DNA of 64,000 nucleotides from Scortum barcoo. Its lineage: Eukaryota > Chordata > Actinopteri > Centrarchiformes > Terapontidae. Positions 1 through 12,042 of the stretch are shown piece by piece; position 1 is the first letter of the stretch; every line of letters starts with the position of its first letter. The stretch spans positions 9,812,440 through 9,876,439 of the forward strand of contig CM041550.1 in assembly GCA_023238725.1 (NCBI GenBank), written 5' to 3'. Position numbers and translations under genes: made by a program. Below the pieces are notes generated by a model. That model was not told the DNA's origin, made no database searches, and was given only the letters and a program-made list of their open reading frames with translations.

Positions 1-1295
1 TTTATCAGAAAAATAATAACACCCCCCTAAAAATACACACTGCACCCTGCCCTCTTGCTCCCTTGCTGTTTGGCACCCCGTGTTCCTAATTAGCATCTTC
101 AATTAACTCATGTTAATTGCCAACCATGCAAAGGTGGAGGAACCTGGCAAGCTGGCGCCACAGGGAGCCGTTTTGTAAATGAGTGGCGGTGTAATGTAGA
201 CGCAGGCAGATTAAGAGGGGATTGTAGCCAAAAGCATCTTTGACCTCAACCTGCAAAGACGCGCCCTCGTGCGATACGAGCTCGCATAGATGAGACGCTG
301 TTAAAGGGAAATTGCGAACGTGGTTTTCAAGTATAAATCGGTTCTGTGTAGTTAATCAACAATCACACTTGGATTTTGAGCTGCAATTCCATCTGGCTAT
401 GCCATCTTTTTTCATCTGAGTCGGTGGGGCCTATTACCTCTGCGGGGGTCTAATGGTAGCACATTACCATCCATTGCTCCCTCTTTCTTAATATCATCTT
501 GGTTTTGTTTTGCATCACAGGGGGTTTTGTCAGTATTGCTCTGCACAATGTAAAACACTTAATGATTCTGTTTTATTTTCTGGCTTTGATCAATCTTGAT
601 TTTTTTTTTTTTTTTTTCGCTGTCCATACAATTTAAACACGCAAAACAAGACGAGCTAACCCATTACTCCTACCTGATGCAAACAAATCATTTTGCCTTG
701 TTGAGGGACTGCCTTCCCTACAAAGCCTCTGTTCATTCACACAGCAATACTGGCCCATTAATGCAGTCAGCACTTTAGTGCAACACCAGGGGAGCTCCCC
801 AGCCCCCCAGATAGACCGGAATCAATTGGAGTTGGATGGCGTTAGCAGTGCAGAGTGCTGCCAGAATGGACAAGGGTGATGTTCTTGAGAAGTGGAAGGC
901 CAGCGGAGGTCAACAGTAACAGCTGATTTCACCAAAAATAGAAGGCTGTTTTTTCTCTCCCTCCCACAAATTTCGCTACAGTAACTCCTCTTGCCTCCTT
1001 CTGACCTCTCATTACCACACCATTACTGCTCCGGGCCCTGAAGGTGGGTGGGAGGTGGTGGGAGCTGCCATCATCTGGCACTATGTTTGTGTGTGTGTGT
1101 ATGCTTATGTCCATCAAATAAAAAAAATGGAAGCAAGCATTCATGTAAGCAATTCCACCACAGCTTCCTCACTCAGACAAATCCTACTTCCTCAGCATCG
1201 GAGCACGACTTTTTCACCTCAGCCTCCTCTCATTCATTTTCTACATCTCCAATTCCGGAGAAACTTGTTGTACAGTAACCCCAGCATCTAGTTGA

Positions 1296-1720
1296 AAACA
1301 GCATCCATCACAACCGTCCATACAACTTCAAGAAGAAACATTCAGCAGAACTGGCAATGGTGCAGCTTATCAACAATATTTCTTCAGCTTTAGATGATAT
1401 GAAAATTGATATGAAAAGGCATTTGACACTATTAACTATTTAAATGATACAGAATAATTTGTAGGGTTATGGTTGCATATATAAGCGATTAAATAATATT
1501 ATTGTGGGTTCCCCAGGATTATATTCTCAGTCTTTTGTTATTTTTGATATACATAAATGACAAAATGGCTATGAAATGAACAAATTTTCTTTGCAGATGA
1601 CACCACTGTGTCACACAACTATTTCAAGATATAAATGAAGTAGGAAAATGAGGAAATGTCTGCTGTTAACTATAACTTATCACAGAATAAGCATCTTTAA
1701 GGTAAGATTATTTAAGTACA
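1296..1720 (+). mobile_element. Decayed non-LTR retrotransposon (LINE) reverse transcriptase fossil
   Basis: The plus strand around 1328-1405 reads KKKHSAELAMVQLINN followed by ISSALDDMKID. This matches the LINE RT segment usually written as FRKxHSTELA..L...I..ALD. Near 1504-1560 the DNA still resembles the GVPQGSILGPLLFLIYIND block (here GFP, then Ile-Phe-Ser-Val-Phe, with indels and stops). Near 1590-1620 it reads FADDTTVSH, keeping the catalytic Ala-Asp-Asp box of RT. Further on, a Leu-Ser-Gln-Asn-Lys stretch corresponds to the post-catalytic NKLSLN region. Frameshifts and stops make it non-functional. The order of motifs fits a Jockey/L2/CR1/Rex-like element. The exact family and ends are not resolved. 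Confidence 0.8.
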
Positions 1721-2913
1721 ACATACATATATTTAAGAACATGAATTACAGGTAATATCCAATATATATGTCATATTTGTTTAATTTCATCTATAAGACA
1801 TTTACTCATATTCAAGGTAAACAAAATGATTTCCAAATATATTTTTACTGTACGTCAAAACATTTTTTATTTTTTATTTTAGAGGTCTACAGTTATGGAA
1901 TTCATTAAAAATGACTAATATTGTTATCTTCCTTGTTAGCCTTTAGGACCCAGTGAAAGAAATATCTCTATTTAATCTTGAACCTTACAGTAAGATGTTT
2001 CTATTAGTTTTTCTGTTTTTATTTTTCTCTGTCTTCTAATTCTTTACTTTTACTACTGTTTATGCTCTCTTGTGTGTTTTGTGTATCTAGATATTTTTTT
2101 TATGTGATTTGTAGTTGTTTGTTTGTGTGTTTGCTTGTTTAGTTTAGTTTTTTATTAGTAATAAGAGAGAGCAAGTAGGCTTGCATCCTCTCCTGCACTG
2201 TAAATACTGTCTTTTCTACAATAATATGATTCTTCATTATTATACAAATAACTCAACCAAACTATGTTGCTAAAGATACTGCTGTTAATGTGTGCCAAAC
2301 CTGTACCTCTCAAAGACAGCCTGAATCTGTTGGCTCACATGATCAGCGTAGGAATTAAAAATTCATACTCATAAATACCTGAACGATTCCTGAAAGGTAG
2401 GAATTCATGCTCCGCACCCCAACACTTCTCCTTCTCTGTCTGTGAATCACGTTTAATCAAAAAGGAGATTAGCCAGATCAAGTTATTTGGATTTTGATTA
2501 TTCTGTGTCTCAGACTGCAACAGTGCGCACGTTCAATCAGTTATACACTCCGAGACGAGAGGAAGTCTGATTACCCCTGATTAGAAAAACTTTCCTTATC
2601 CTTATCATTGGCTATGCTGACACTAATCTGAGCGCTGACTGGCTGAAAAGGATCTGAGGACAGGGCATTCTCCGGAAAACAAGGTCAAATGAGAAGACAG
2701 TAGTGACAAAGTTCACATTCTGAACTTTCTACTTATGTTTGAATGGTTGGTCTTATGTACTGAAAACTTTGCAGAAATTACTTTATTTACCATAATCTGT
2801 GATAATGAATATATGAAACTGTGAAATTTCTGTTTGCCTGCTACCTAACACATGAAAAAGCATTTGCACATTTCAAACTTTTCCAAAAAATTTAATTGAT
2901 TTAATCCAAAATT

Positions 2914-2916
<3 letters not shown>

Positions 2917-2943
<27 letters not shown>
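2917..2943. repeat. Poly-T tract (~27 bp)
   Basis: An uninterrupted run of about 27 T. It could be the A-tail of a minus-strand retroelement, but no element body was recognised next to it. Confidence 0.9.
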
Positions 2944-2947
<4 letters not shown>

Positions 2948-3261
2948 CTGCATTGTGTTTTCAGTTATCAGGAGGAGCAATAATGGCTCTAAGTAGGGAT
3001 GAAAATTAACTTCAACAATTTGAGCAGTCTTAATGTATGCATATTCTTTCTACCTGATGCACACCAAACCAGAAGGCATAACCTTGCCTTTGTTTGTGTA
3101 ACAAGACACCCGTGGCTGTAGCCCCATCCATTCACCAGCCAGAGAGTGATATTTTGTTGAAAATCAAATGAATCAAGCCCACTGGATGCCCTCTGGTAAG
3201 TTCAGATTTTGAAATACAAATATAACAGCCAGTTTACAGTATTGCTTTGTTCAGTCCTTAC

Positions 3262-3413
3262 TCTGAGGAAGGTGAGGTCCCGGCTGCGGTCGATGCTTGT
3301 GATCTCAAGGTTGCCCATTACGACTTCACAGTTCTCGTAGTACTTTCTCAGGGTGCGGTACTGCTGCTCCAGGTCCGACAGCGTGCTCAGCTTGTTCTCT
3401 GTACCAGCACATA
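3262..3413 (-). CDS. erbb4: erbb4 exon 2 (N-terminal ligand-binding domain I of the ErbB4 receptor tyrosine kinase)
   Basis: ErbB4 is a plasma-membrane neuregulin receptor tyrosine kinase. This exon encodes the first residues of the mature ectodomain (domain I, L1). Read on the minus strand, it begins two bases into a Val codon and then gives 50 complete codons. These start [20 protein letters not shown] and include [17 protein letters not shown] and [10 protein letters not shown]. Seen: an AG acceptor directly upstream, a GTAAGG donor directly downstream, exon length 152 bp (2 + 50 codons). Known: vertebrate ERBB4 exon 2 is 152 bp with the same phase, and the two cysteines, 27 residues apart, correspond to the Cys29-Cys56 disulfide of human ErbB4. 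The Glu-Asn-Lys-Leu-Ser and AGTENK motifs fit ErbB4 better than EGFR (QGTSNK). Differences from human are conservative (LSS to LST, YRA to YRT, EHN to DRS). The sequence does not show whether this is the erbb4a or erbb4b paralogue. No stop or frameshift, so it looks functional. Confidence 0.96.
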
Positions 3414-3459
3414 CTAGGAAAAGAAGAGAGCAGAAGCATAAGAAAGTGTTAATGCAGCC
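3414..3459 (-). promoter_or_regulatory. erbb4: 3' splice site of erbb4 intron 1 (branch point, polypyrimidine tract, AG)
   Basis: On the minus strand the exon is preceded by a pyrimidine-rich run ending in TTCTTTTCCTAG. A TTAAC branch-point-like sequence has its branch adenosine at about 3449, 36 nt from the splice site, which is a normal distance. The matching 5' splice site of the next intron reads AGA|GTAAGG, with the intronic GTAAGG at 3261-3256. Both signals support the exon boundaries independently of protein similarity. Confidence 0.85.
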
Positions 3460-6400
3460 TCTTTTCAGTAGATACTGGACACAGACTCTTCTTTGACCAT
3501 AATATATTTTCCTATGATTTAAATGTAGCTATTAATGACTACCAACAAAACTAGTTTATGCATTTGAAATTTTACTTTATTGCATAAATAAAAAAGAAAG
3601 CAACTACAGTATACACACATGCATTTCATTTTTTTCCCCCAGACTTGTGGTAAAAAAAAAATCATTCAGACAGTGTAGTGTAAGCACGAGCCCGTGGACA
3701 CTGAGCTGCAGCACCTGCTCAGCTGGCCTGGCCATGTACGACTAGGAAATCACTGGACCCCAGTGCACCCCGACCCCACCTCACATCACCCCTCGGGGCA
3801 CACAAAGGCTCTTTAGCGGCTAGATTGGCTGCTCACTTGACAAGTAATTAAAAAGACCCATTTTCACCCATCACACACCTTGTCCCCTCCATGACGACAC
3901 AAGCCATCTGCCCAATCAGCTGTTGCTGCTCACTCGAGCATGAAAGCACACACACAGACACACACACACATACAAACACACACACATTTGAATATATGGA
4001 CACAGACTGAGAAAAAAAGAGAAAGAAATCCCAAAGTCTTTGTGCAAACCAAAGCAACAATCAACCAACAACCCCCTGCAACATTTGCAGCAGTTTTTCT
4101 TTCTGATTCTGAGGAAGACTTCACTCACCTCAAGTGTCCTCAACTGCACTTATATCAAAAGCCATATTGACAGCATTACGTGGCCTCACTGTTTTTACCA
4201 TAACATAATTTTATAAAGCTGCTGAATCGCATCACTCACGTTCCTTTGAAGCCATATGAATCAGTTTCATTTGTGTTGCCGTGGCGGTGTGGTTTCTCCC
4301 CCTCCCACCCTTAATGACAGAGGAGCCATCAGTGTGACAGAAGGGTGACAGGACCTTCCCTGAGTCTTGTCACACTGTCATCCATGAGCTGTTACCTCTC
4401 TTACCTCTCTCTCTCTCTCTCTCTGAACACTTCCACCCTAAAAGATCTTTTTGGACGTTTTGCACTTTAATGCAAGACCCCCTAAACACTCTACTATACA
4501 CCATATTGTGCTTTCTTTTTTAAAGCATTTATGCACTTGAATACAAACTGAATGCTTGCATTCTACCCTCTTGGCTAGCAATAAACTAGGCCAAACTCAT
4601 TTACCCGTTTTCTCCACGCAGGCACTCTGTGGCAAAATCTTTCAATTCCATTTCCTATTTTCTCCCCACCATTATACCACAGATACATATGGGGGAAAAA
4701 AGGAGGATTAAGCCTCAAGGCAACGCAGGCTGTAAAGACAAATGGAATTGTGTTTAAACACCTCCACATCTAAGCAGATAAGTGGAACTATTCCGATGCG
4801 ACCTGGACAATACCCGTGCGGGCTGGAGGTGATTAGCTGAGCTGCACATAGCATAACGTGCTGCTCAGGAATGATATATGGCAGACCTGGGTGTTTTCAA
4901 CAGTTAGCGTGGGCTTGAGGGGAGCTGGGTGCAGGGTAGTGAGGGTGGGGGGGTCATAAAGTGAAGATAGGTGTAATAAACTGTTATTGCACCCTTGGGG
5001 CAGGGCGCTGAGATCAGAGGAAGGGGCATTGTGGCATGTGATGTCTGGTGAAATTTACTTTTTTATGCTCATTTGCTTCCTCAAGCATGCCTTCGGTGAG
5101 CCCGCTGACTTCTGAAACCTGTCAGCTATGTGAAGTCTATATGTCTTTTATTTTTTTAATTTTTATTTATTTAATCTTCTTTTTTTTCCCAATGTGTGAT
5201 TTCTAATGAAACACTATGCAATCCTATAGCTCCGCATGAGCCTGATGGCGCTGACTGCCAAGTGAACCACAACAAAACCATCTGTGCCGCGTGGAGCGTA
5301 CATAGAGGAAGTGTGAACTGTTGCAGGTTTACTGCTTTGGTGCTATGTCTGCATGTGTGTGCATGAACGTGGGCAGGCTGTAAATAATAGACCTCGGGGT
5401 GTATTTTCCCCCCTCTCACTGCATGATCGAACTCATTTGTCTCCATGCTCAATATGTTACATCTAAGCCTGTATATCACGGTAAAGGTTGTATAAAACAC
5501 AGTCTCTCACAGTCACAGCTGCGGGAACAGATGAATCTTCATATTGTTTAAAACTTATGGCTGTTCTATAAAGGAGAATCCATCTTATCTGTTTGATGGA
5601 TTTCACTCCCCGGCACACTTAAAGCAGAGCATGCCAATGAGATTCAACGTCTCTGTTCCATATAGTATGTAGTGTATTTGTCCGTGTGAGTAAATTGATT
5701 TAATTTGTTTGCAGGGAATTTCATCTCAGAAGTGATGGATTAAGGCAATGAATCATAATAATTCAGGGTTTTCCAATATATGTAATTAATGAGGAGATTA
5801 TGAGCCGATGGGTGGAAATGCGTGTCTGGCTCAATTCATATGATCTACTAGGGAATTTACCAGAGTCTGATGTAGGCAGCCCGTGAGTAGCCTTGTTGAG
5901 TCTCTCTTTAGTTTTCATATGATGACAAATAATACTGGAGAATGGATAAAATGCAACATTTTCATAAACTGAAAGTTTGTAGGTATCAGATAGTCAAATA
6001 AAAAGGTGATAGATAGACTTGGAAGTTTGAAGTCAATCTGGTCTCTAGTCTGTATGTGAGTGGAGAAGCCAGACTTCTCCCAATTTCCTGTGAGAATGAA
6101 GAGAGACTTTCTCTCTATTCTCCATCCATCTATCTTTCTCTCACAAATCACTTGCAAACTTTCTGAGGGACAGATGGGCTGGTAGCTGGTTTTAAATGGC
6201 TTCCATGCAGCCCCCATGTGTCTCCAGCAGACAACCACCAGAACGCATCCATCACTGTCTCTTTTGACACAATCACAGTGTCACAGTCAGCCATAGTGGG
6301 AATGCAAACAGTGAGTTCTCTACATAAAAACAAAGCAAAAAAAAAAAAAAAAGCTAATTTTAAATGTTTGCAAAGAGGCTGAAATGCCCCCGAGCAACGT

Positions 6401-9400
6401 TTTCATCAATTTTAATAAATAAATACCCTCATCAGGATTACATAGGGACTGCACTGCTGCTGTGGTTCCTGCTCCTTGCCCAATTCATTTCATAGGTAGT
6501 GCACACAACAACTTCATCAATAGTGCCTTGTGCAATTATTGAATGACCTATAAAGCTGGCGAGTCTCTGAGGTTTATAGGTTCCTGCCAGAGAAGCCAGC
6601 AAAAGGTCATCCCAATAGCCAGTAACTGACTGAATTAAATAAAGTTGCAAATGTCACTTCCATAAGTAAACACTGTCAATAGCTGAGCTTGGATAACGTG
6701 CCTTGAATAAACAGGGGGACCTTGCGCTCAAACACTGGGGACGGGACCAAAATACTACATTTTCTGTCAGCTGCGCCGAATGAAAAGTGCCACATCTGAG
6801 GTCAGAGCTGTCCTTTGTCCCTTAATGTCCCCCAGATGAGCTTTGCTGGCTAAGTATGAGTTACAAGCCACTGCCTCTGATGGTAATCATGGCCCAGATT
6901 ATTGTCCATCTGCCGAGCGGCTTAATAAGCATCAGAAACAATAACTAGATGAGTGTTCGTGACGGCGGCACAGTCCAGTAATGCTAACCTCCCGCTGCCC
7001 TCGGAGCTCTGGTCACCTACCAACAATGCTGTTGCTGTCTCCATATGGTCCACCATAAATTAGCATGCATGCCCTCGCCGGTGCACACGGCCCCAACACC
7101 TTGTGGGAGTTTTCCACAGAGGATAGCCTGCAGCTGCCAGATTGTGCACCCTTTGCTGACAGAACCTAACCATATTGTGTGTATCTGATGTATTTCAAAT
7201 ATGACTAGTGAGTGGTTGGTGGGTATGATCAGTGCATTTAATTGTTCAGTCTCAGCATTCTCATTAACCCCTTTTCCCTGCAGTTGGCAGCCGCTTTCGG
7301 CAAACAAGATCTGATGAAAAGACTACCTGCCCAGACAACAGACAGGCAAGACAAGCCAGCCTGGGTAAAGAAAGTCAAACATTTAGCAAGTTGAGACCTA
7401 GATATTTTCACAGAAGTTGGCAGATGCCAATTAGAGCTATAAAGAGAGCGAGGGTAAATATCAATCTTACATTTGTCAGGTGGCCAGAAACAGAAAATGA
7501 ATGCTAATGTTGCCCCGTGGCTGCTGGATTCATAGATAGAAATTGTTTGCTATCTTGTTCACCATGGCAACTTGATAAAATGGTAATATGTCATTGCTGT
7601 GTGTATGTTTGCTGTTTTGGAGGTTTTCCATCCCAGAAAGGTAATAAATGAAAAGAACTTGCAAAATGAAGTTAGTTAGTAATAGCAGGTTGACAGTATG
7701 ACCTCATGCAAATTAAATGTTTTCATTAGCAGCAGCCTAACACATGTAAAATATCTGCATAAGCAACCTGTGGGACTTGTGGAAATATGCATCTACCTCC
7801 CATTATCCTGTTGTATTGAACTGCATTACACATGTTAATGTGTTACTGTTTATCAGTCTATACAGATATTTAAATTCTTGCTCACTCGCATACTCTCTAA
7901 TCTCTGCTCAGTGATACTGCAGCTGTAAATGAGAGGTGTTGCAGGAAGGAAAACAGGAGAAGGGAGTGGAAGTTTTGAGTGGAGGCATGCAAACAGTAAT
8001 CAGGCTGCCACTGATAACATGCAACTGTCATGTCTGTGTGTCTGTGTGTGTGTGTTTGTTGTGCGTATTGTTTATGGTTACTGTTGCTACAAAAGGAATA
8101 TATGTGTTACATAATGTAGCACAGTATGATATGAAATATCTGATCTGAGAAAAAGTCTCATTTTCTTTTGGAGCTCAAACTTTTTCTTAAAAAAGAACTT
8201 ATTTTCTAATTCAGTGGTCGAGGGAGCCACCGAGAACATTTTTTTTGGGAAACCTGGAGAACCGGTCAGCACAATGACTAAAAAAGTATGAAGGCTGCAC
8301 CCTATCCATTTATTCTCTCTCGCTGCCACGCTCTCTGTATCTCTAAACTTGTCTCCAGACAAGAAAAATCCATCCGAGTCACAGGGGAGTGATTGGCTGA
8401 CACTGACACGCACCTCATTACCCAAAATCCTCTGGCTGCTTCTTCCTGACTGAACGCGCTGCTGACAGTAGGCCCGGTGAAAAGCCTTTTAGGCCCTACA
8501 ATGACCAGTATAAAGGTGTGTGAGCTCTGTCTGTCTCAGTGTGCTCGTATGACCCCCAGTTTTGGCTTAACCTCAGAACACAAGTGTATTGACCAGACCA
8601 AATAACTTTGCAGAAAACAGTTTAGTATGCATGCTTTGCTCCAGACTCTGTTTATAATTCCACTAAATTGATTTTAGATTAATAGGGCTCTTGGGTAAAT
8701 GCACTGTAGCCTGATTTTAATGCTCTCTGGCTGTTGTCAGCTATATGGGTTTATAATGTAAAAAGTAATTTTTTTTTTTCACTCATTAAATGTTTTTTAG
8801 TGACATTTTTCATTGTACTCAACTTATGTAAGGAATTTGCACATGAAGAGGTTATGTAACAGGGTAGCCTTTGTTGTTGTATGATGCTTTTCCCTCCATT
8901 ATTAAAGATTGTTCTGTGAGTTGCCTTTGGAAGCTGTTGTTAGGTACCATTACAGAAAATACAGTTTTGCAACAGTGATTGATGGGACTGTCTGCCAAGT
9001 ATTGATTTTGTGGAGTTGATTCGCAGAACATTACAGAGAACTGAAGCTTTGAATGAGTGCATTTAGGAAAGCAAGAAGCAATGATTATGAAAGCTGTGGT
9101 TATCAATGATTATTGAGTTCCTGCGGTTGCTTTTGCTTCCATACAAAAACAGATGGATGTCCAGTGAGATGTTGATATCATATGAAGTACAATATGAAGT
9201 TTACTTTGGGTCTAATTTCAGTCAACACAAACATAAGGCAATGACTAAATTATTTGTTGAATATCAAATTAAATCAACATTAATATAGTTCCTTATCAAG
9301 CGCAAATAAAGTCCTGTGTGTGGACCAATGTACACATAGGGACAACAATGAGAGCAGGCCAAAATGAATGTCAAGTATGCAGCATTATGCATTGTTCATT

Positions 9401-9753
9401 TTGCTGATGGATCCCTTTTCTTTCTACTTACACTAAAAGAGGGTACATCTGGGATTAGCTGGTGGACACTTTGTGTTTGGCGATGAGAGAAAACTTGTAT
9501 TCAGGGTTTGAACTATTGTGTTTCATGGTAAAAATCTTTATTTGATCAAATGCTCACAGCATTAGAACTGCAGGCTAAACACGCAGCGGAGTACATAAAG
9601 CAACACAATGGACTTTGATGACTGAAATATCAAATCGTGTACATTAATTAGCGATGTAAGGATGCAGTGACATGACTGAATGTCTGCAAAATGTGATAGA
9701 GAGCACAAGAAGAATGTTAATAGGGATTGGGATACAGTGCAAAAACAAGAGAA
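3460..9753. other. Intronic single-copy DNA, no gene seen
   Basis: Mostly unique AT-moderate sequence with short simple repeats: (CA) at 3947, (CT) at 4405, an A-run at 6339-6353, TG near 8035-8060 and a T-run near 8769-8780. Frames up to about 112 aa are present but show no domain, no compositional bias and no conserved start. 5500-7500 includes CNE-like single-copy stretches (for example 6660-7120). I see no mobile element I can name here. Confidence 0.5.
3947..3986. repeat. Imperfect (CA)n microsatellite
   Basis: A CA-rich run interrupted by GA and TA dinucleotides. It lies about 530 bp upstream of exon 2 within intron 1. A pure (CT)10 run follows at 4405-4424. Confidence 0.9.
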
Positions 9754-9975
9754 CAGTGGTGGACTCGGGCTGTTTGAGGAGCAGGAGTGAAAAATATAAG
9801 AAGGGCACCAGCTGTATGCATATGGTATATGGCACTGTATTGCATTTTTTCCACTGAAATTGCACCCTTAAAGGTCACTTTACCCTGTTTTCTCCACTGG
9901 AAATGCAACTTTACCCCTTTTTGACCACTGAAAGACCACCTTAGCACAGACGCATTTTTCTAACATGGAGGCACC
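9754..9975. repeat. Candidate dispersed repeat, possibly hAT-like nonautonomous element
   Basis: It starts with CAGTGGTGGACTCGGGCTG. CAGTG-type termini are typical of hAT elements. A run of near-repeated phrases follows ('AAATTGCACCC', 'GGAAATGCAACTTTACCC'), each preceded by 'TCCACTG'. This phrase structure reminds me of a dispersed percomorph repeat, but I could not find a clear partner terminus or target-site duplication. Confidence 0.3.
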
Positions 9976-11164
9976 TTGTTAATCTTTAGATTCCTCCCAA
10001 TGTGTGATGTTGAAAAATGATAGTGGCAGCAAAGAGAAGTGGGAATAACTGTTGCACTGATTGAAAGAGGAAGGATGGAGTATCTCAAATATATGTGTAT
10101 AAAAGGTGAAGCGTATGTGAGATGCTGACAATAAGATGCACATAATTCATGGTGCATATCCAAATTAAATAGCACCAAAAGTCCCTTCATCATTTTCTCC
10201 AGAGTCTTCATTAGATGGAGATTTTTTTCAGGTGGGGGCTGACGCTCCACAGCTGCTCTGCACAGGCACTTTAAGGTTTGCACACAAACACAATGTGGTT
10301 TTAGAGCTTTCAGTGTGAGCGAGGGTATAATGGTTGAGTCTGTTTAACCTCCTCTGTGACGGGTCAGATTGTGCCACTCAGAAAAGCAGGTGTATGATGA
10401 GTTCAGCTTGTTGAGCAGAGAGGGACTGTTGACCCTCTTGTCTGCCGCTGATATTTTCAACTGTTGAAATTTTACCGCTGCTGTTTTTTGATTAAATGTG
10501 GTGCCAGGAAGGGGCTCTGATTACGTTTTAGATGCCAGCTTGTTCTCTCACTTAGACTTCTTCACATACAGCGTGAACCTCACAGCTGACTTTGGTGCTG
10601 CCCACAGTGCGAACACAGTGGGAGAAATGGTAGAGTGATTTTCAGTTGGGCTCTCCCATGTCACCAAACCTGTTTTAGACTTGAGCCCAACTGTTTGTGC
10701 ATTTGTGTGTGGAGGCACAGCATGCATACAGTGTGTGTGTGTCTGCACACGTGCGTTCAACGCTATACGTGTGGTTACTGCATTTCAAGGCGAAGCCACC
10801 TGACTTTCCCCAAGCTTCAGGCAGAGTCTCTCCAATCAGAGATAGTTTTTAAGTTTTCCCAAGGGGCTTTGCCTTTGCTCCTCCAGCCTCTGAAGCTCCC
10901 CGCTAACACAAGGTGGAGTGAAATCTATGCTCTTTATATGCTAATAGTAGAAACAGTAAACCCCCGAGGTGGTTCATATCCCAACGGTGTGCTAAAGAGA
11001 GGCGGTAGATTGGCTGAGCACTGGGGTCAAATGAACAGCTCACATCCCAAATTGGTGTGTATGTGCGTAAAGTGCGTGTGACAGTGTTGGATGTGTGTGA
11101 AAGGGGGAGTACACTCGGCGCACATGTGTGTCTGTTCGGTGGCCTTGAGCTTTTCTGTTTTCAG

Positions 11165-11205
11165 CAACATGCCGACGAAGCTGACTGGACCTCAAGGGGT
11201 GATCG
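11165..11205 (+). other. Possible small exon of an antisense transcript
   Basis: A pyrimidine-rich stretch ends in TTTTCAG, then 41 bp including an in-frame ATG (11169), then GTAAAATA as a possible donor. If spliced to the TTTATTTCAG acceptor at 11660, the frame stays open for 31 codons (MPTKLTGPQGV, then IETNDMHRH, stop after QVCK). No known protein was recognised. Short ORFs and splice-like signals occur by chance in 64 kb, so this is only a lead. Confidence 0.15.
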
Positions 11206-11780
11206 GTAAAATACACACACGCACACACACAAGAAGTCACTGACTATGTAAGTTTATTAATACTGATATGAAGTTTACGTTACAGGATATCTGATTGTTT
11301 CTCTGCATTTCATGACGTTGTAGTGTACGGTTAATAAATAGTGCATTGCTGTAATGTTAAGATTAGTCGTTGCAGTAATTGGCCTATTGTAAATTGCCTC
11401 AATATGTGTTAAGCTAACTGTCTAGCTTGCCCTGAATTACTATGATTACGCTGTTGTGTATGTGTGTAAGCGAGATAGTGTATTATGAAGCAAAGAGTTG
11501 ATCATATTAATGTGTGTTGATATGTCACATATGTTGATTTATATGTATACATTTATTTTCCCAGAGCGGATGTAGAAATCTGTTACAGTCATTAAATGTT
11601 AATAGTTTATGTGTGCTGTTAGAATAAGACATTTAAGCTTTTTCTTTATGTTTATTTCAGAAACTAATGATATGCACCGTCATACTGCACAGTATGTACT
11701 ATTACAAGTCTGCAAGTAAAGGAGCTGAAAACAGACTGATGTCTCTGTGCTTCCTGACGGGATGTCTCTGTAGCTTCCTG

Positions 11781-11963
11781 TTAATTATCCCAACACCAGT
11801 TTTCAGAGGTCTAATTCAACAGCCCTGTAGAAACACACAAAAAACAGTTTTACACACTGAATTATCCCAACATCAGTTACATTTCTCAGATGTGTCTAAT
11901 TCTCCTCCTGACGGGAGCCCTGTAGTGGTTAATTATCCCAACACCAGTTTTCAGAGGTCTAAT
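11781..11963 (+). repeat. Three diverged ~35-bp direct repeats
   Basis: The phrase beginning AATTATCCCAACACCAG and running through TCAGAGGTCTAAT occurs near-identically at 11781-11815 and 11929-11963. A mutated middle copy is at 11860-11901 (AATTATCCCAACATCAG ... CTCAGATGTGTCTAAT). The intervening DNA also shares short pieces such as TGACGGGA and CCCTGTAG, so the original repeat unit was about 70-80 bp. Family unknown. Confidence 0.75.
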
Positions 11964-12042
11964 CCTCAACACACACTGACACACAATGCTGACATACGTT
12001 TATTATGATATCACACAGGCCCATTCATGGCACAGAGAACTA

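Larger units (their letters stand above)
1..3261 (-). other. erbb4: 5' part of erbb4 intron 2
   Basis: This follows the exon 2 donor on the minus strand and extends past the left edge. No further erbb4 exon was recognised. Bases 80-470 are single-copy and rich in TAATTA/AATTAA homeodomain-like cores (CTAATTAGC near 88, TTCAATTAACT near 100, GTTAATTGCC near 113). They could be a conserved noncoding element, but this is inference. Bases 1100-1300 hold a short TG run and unique sequence. A LINE fossil covers 1296-1720, followed by AT-rich DNA to about 2300 that may be its decayed 3' part. Poly-T runs lie at 599-617 and 2917-2943. Confidence 0.8.

Noticed and set aside
10635..11081. 148-codon plus-strand open frame
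   Set aside because: It crosses a TG-rich simple repeat that yields artificial Cys-Val runs. No family similarity seen.
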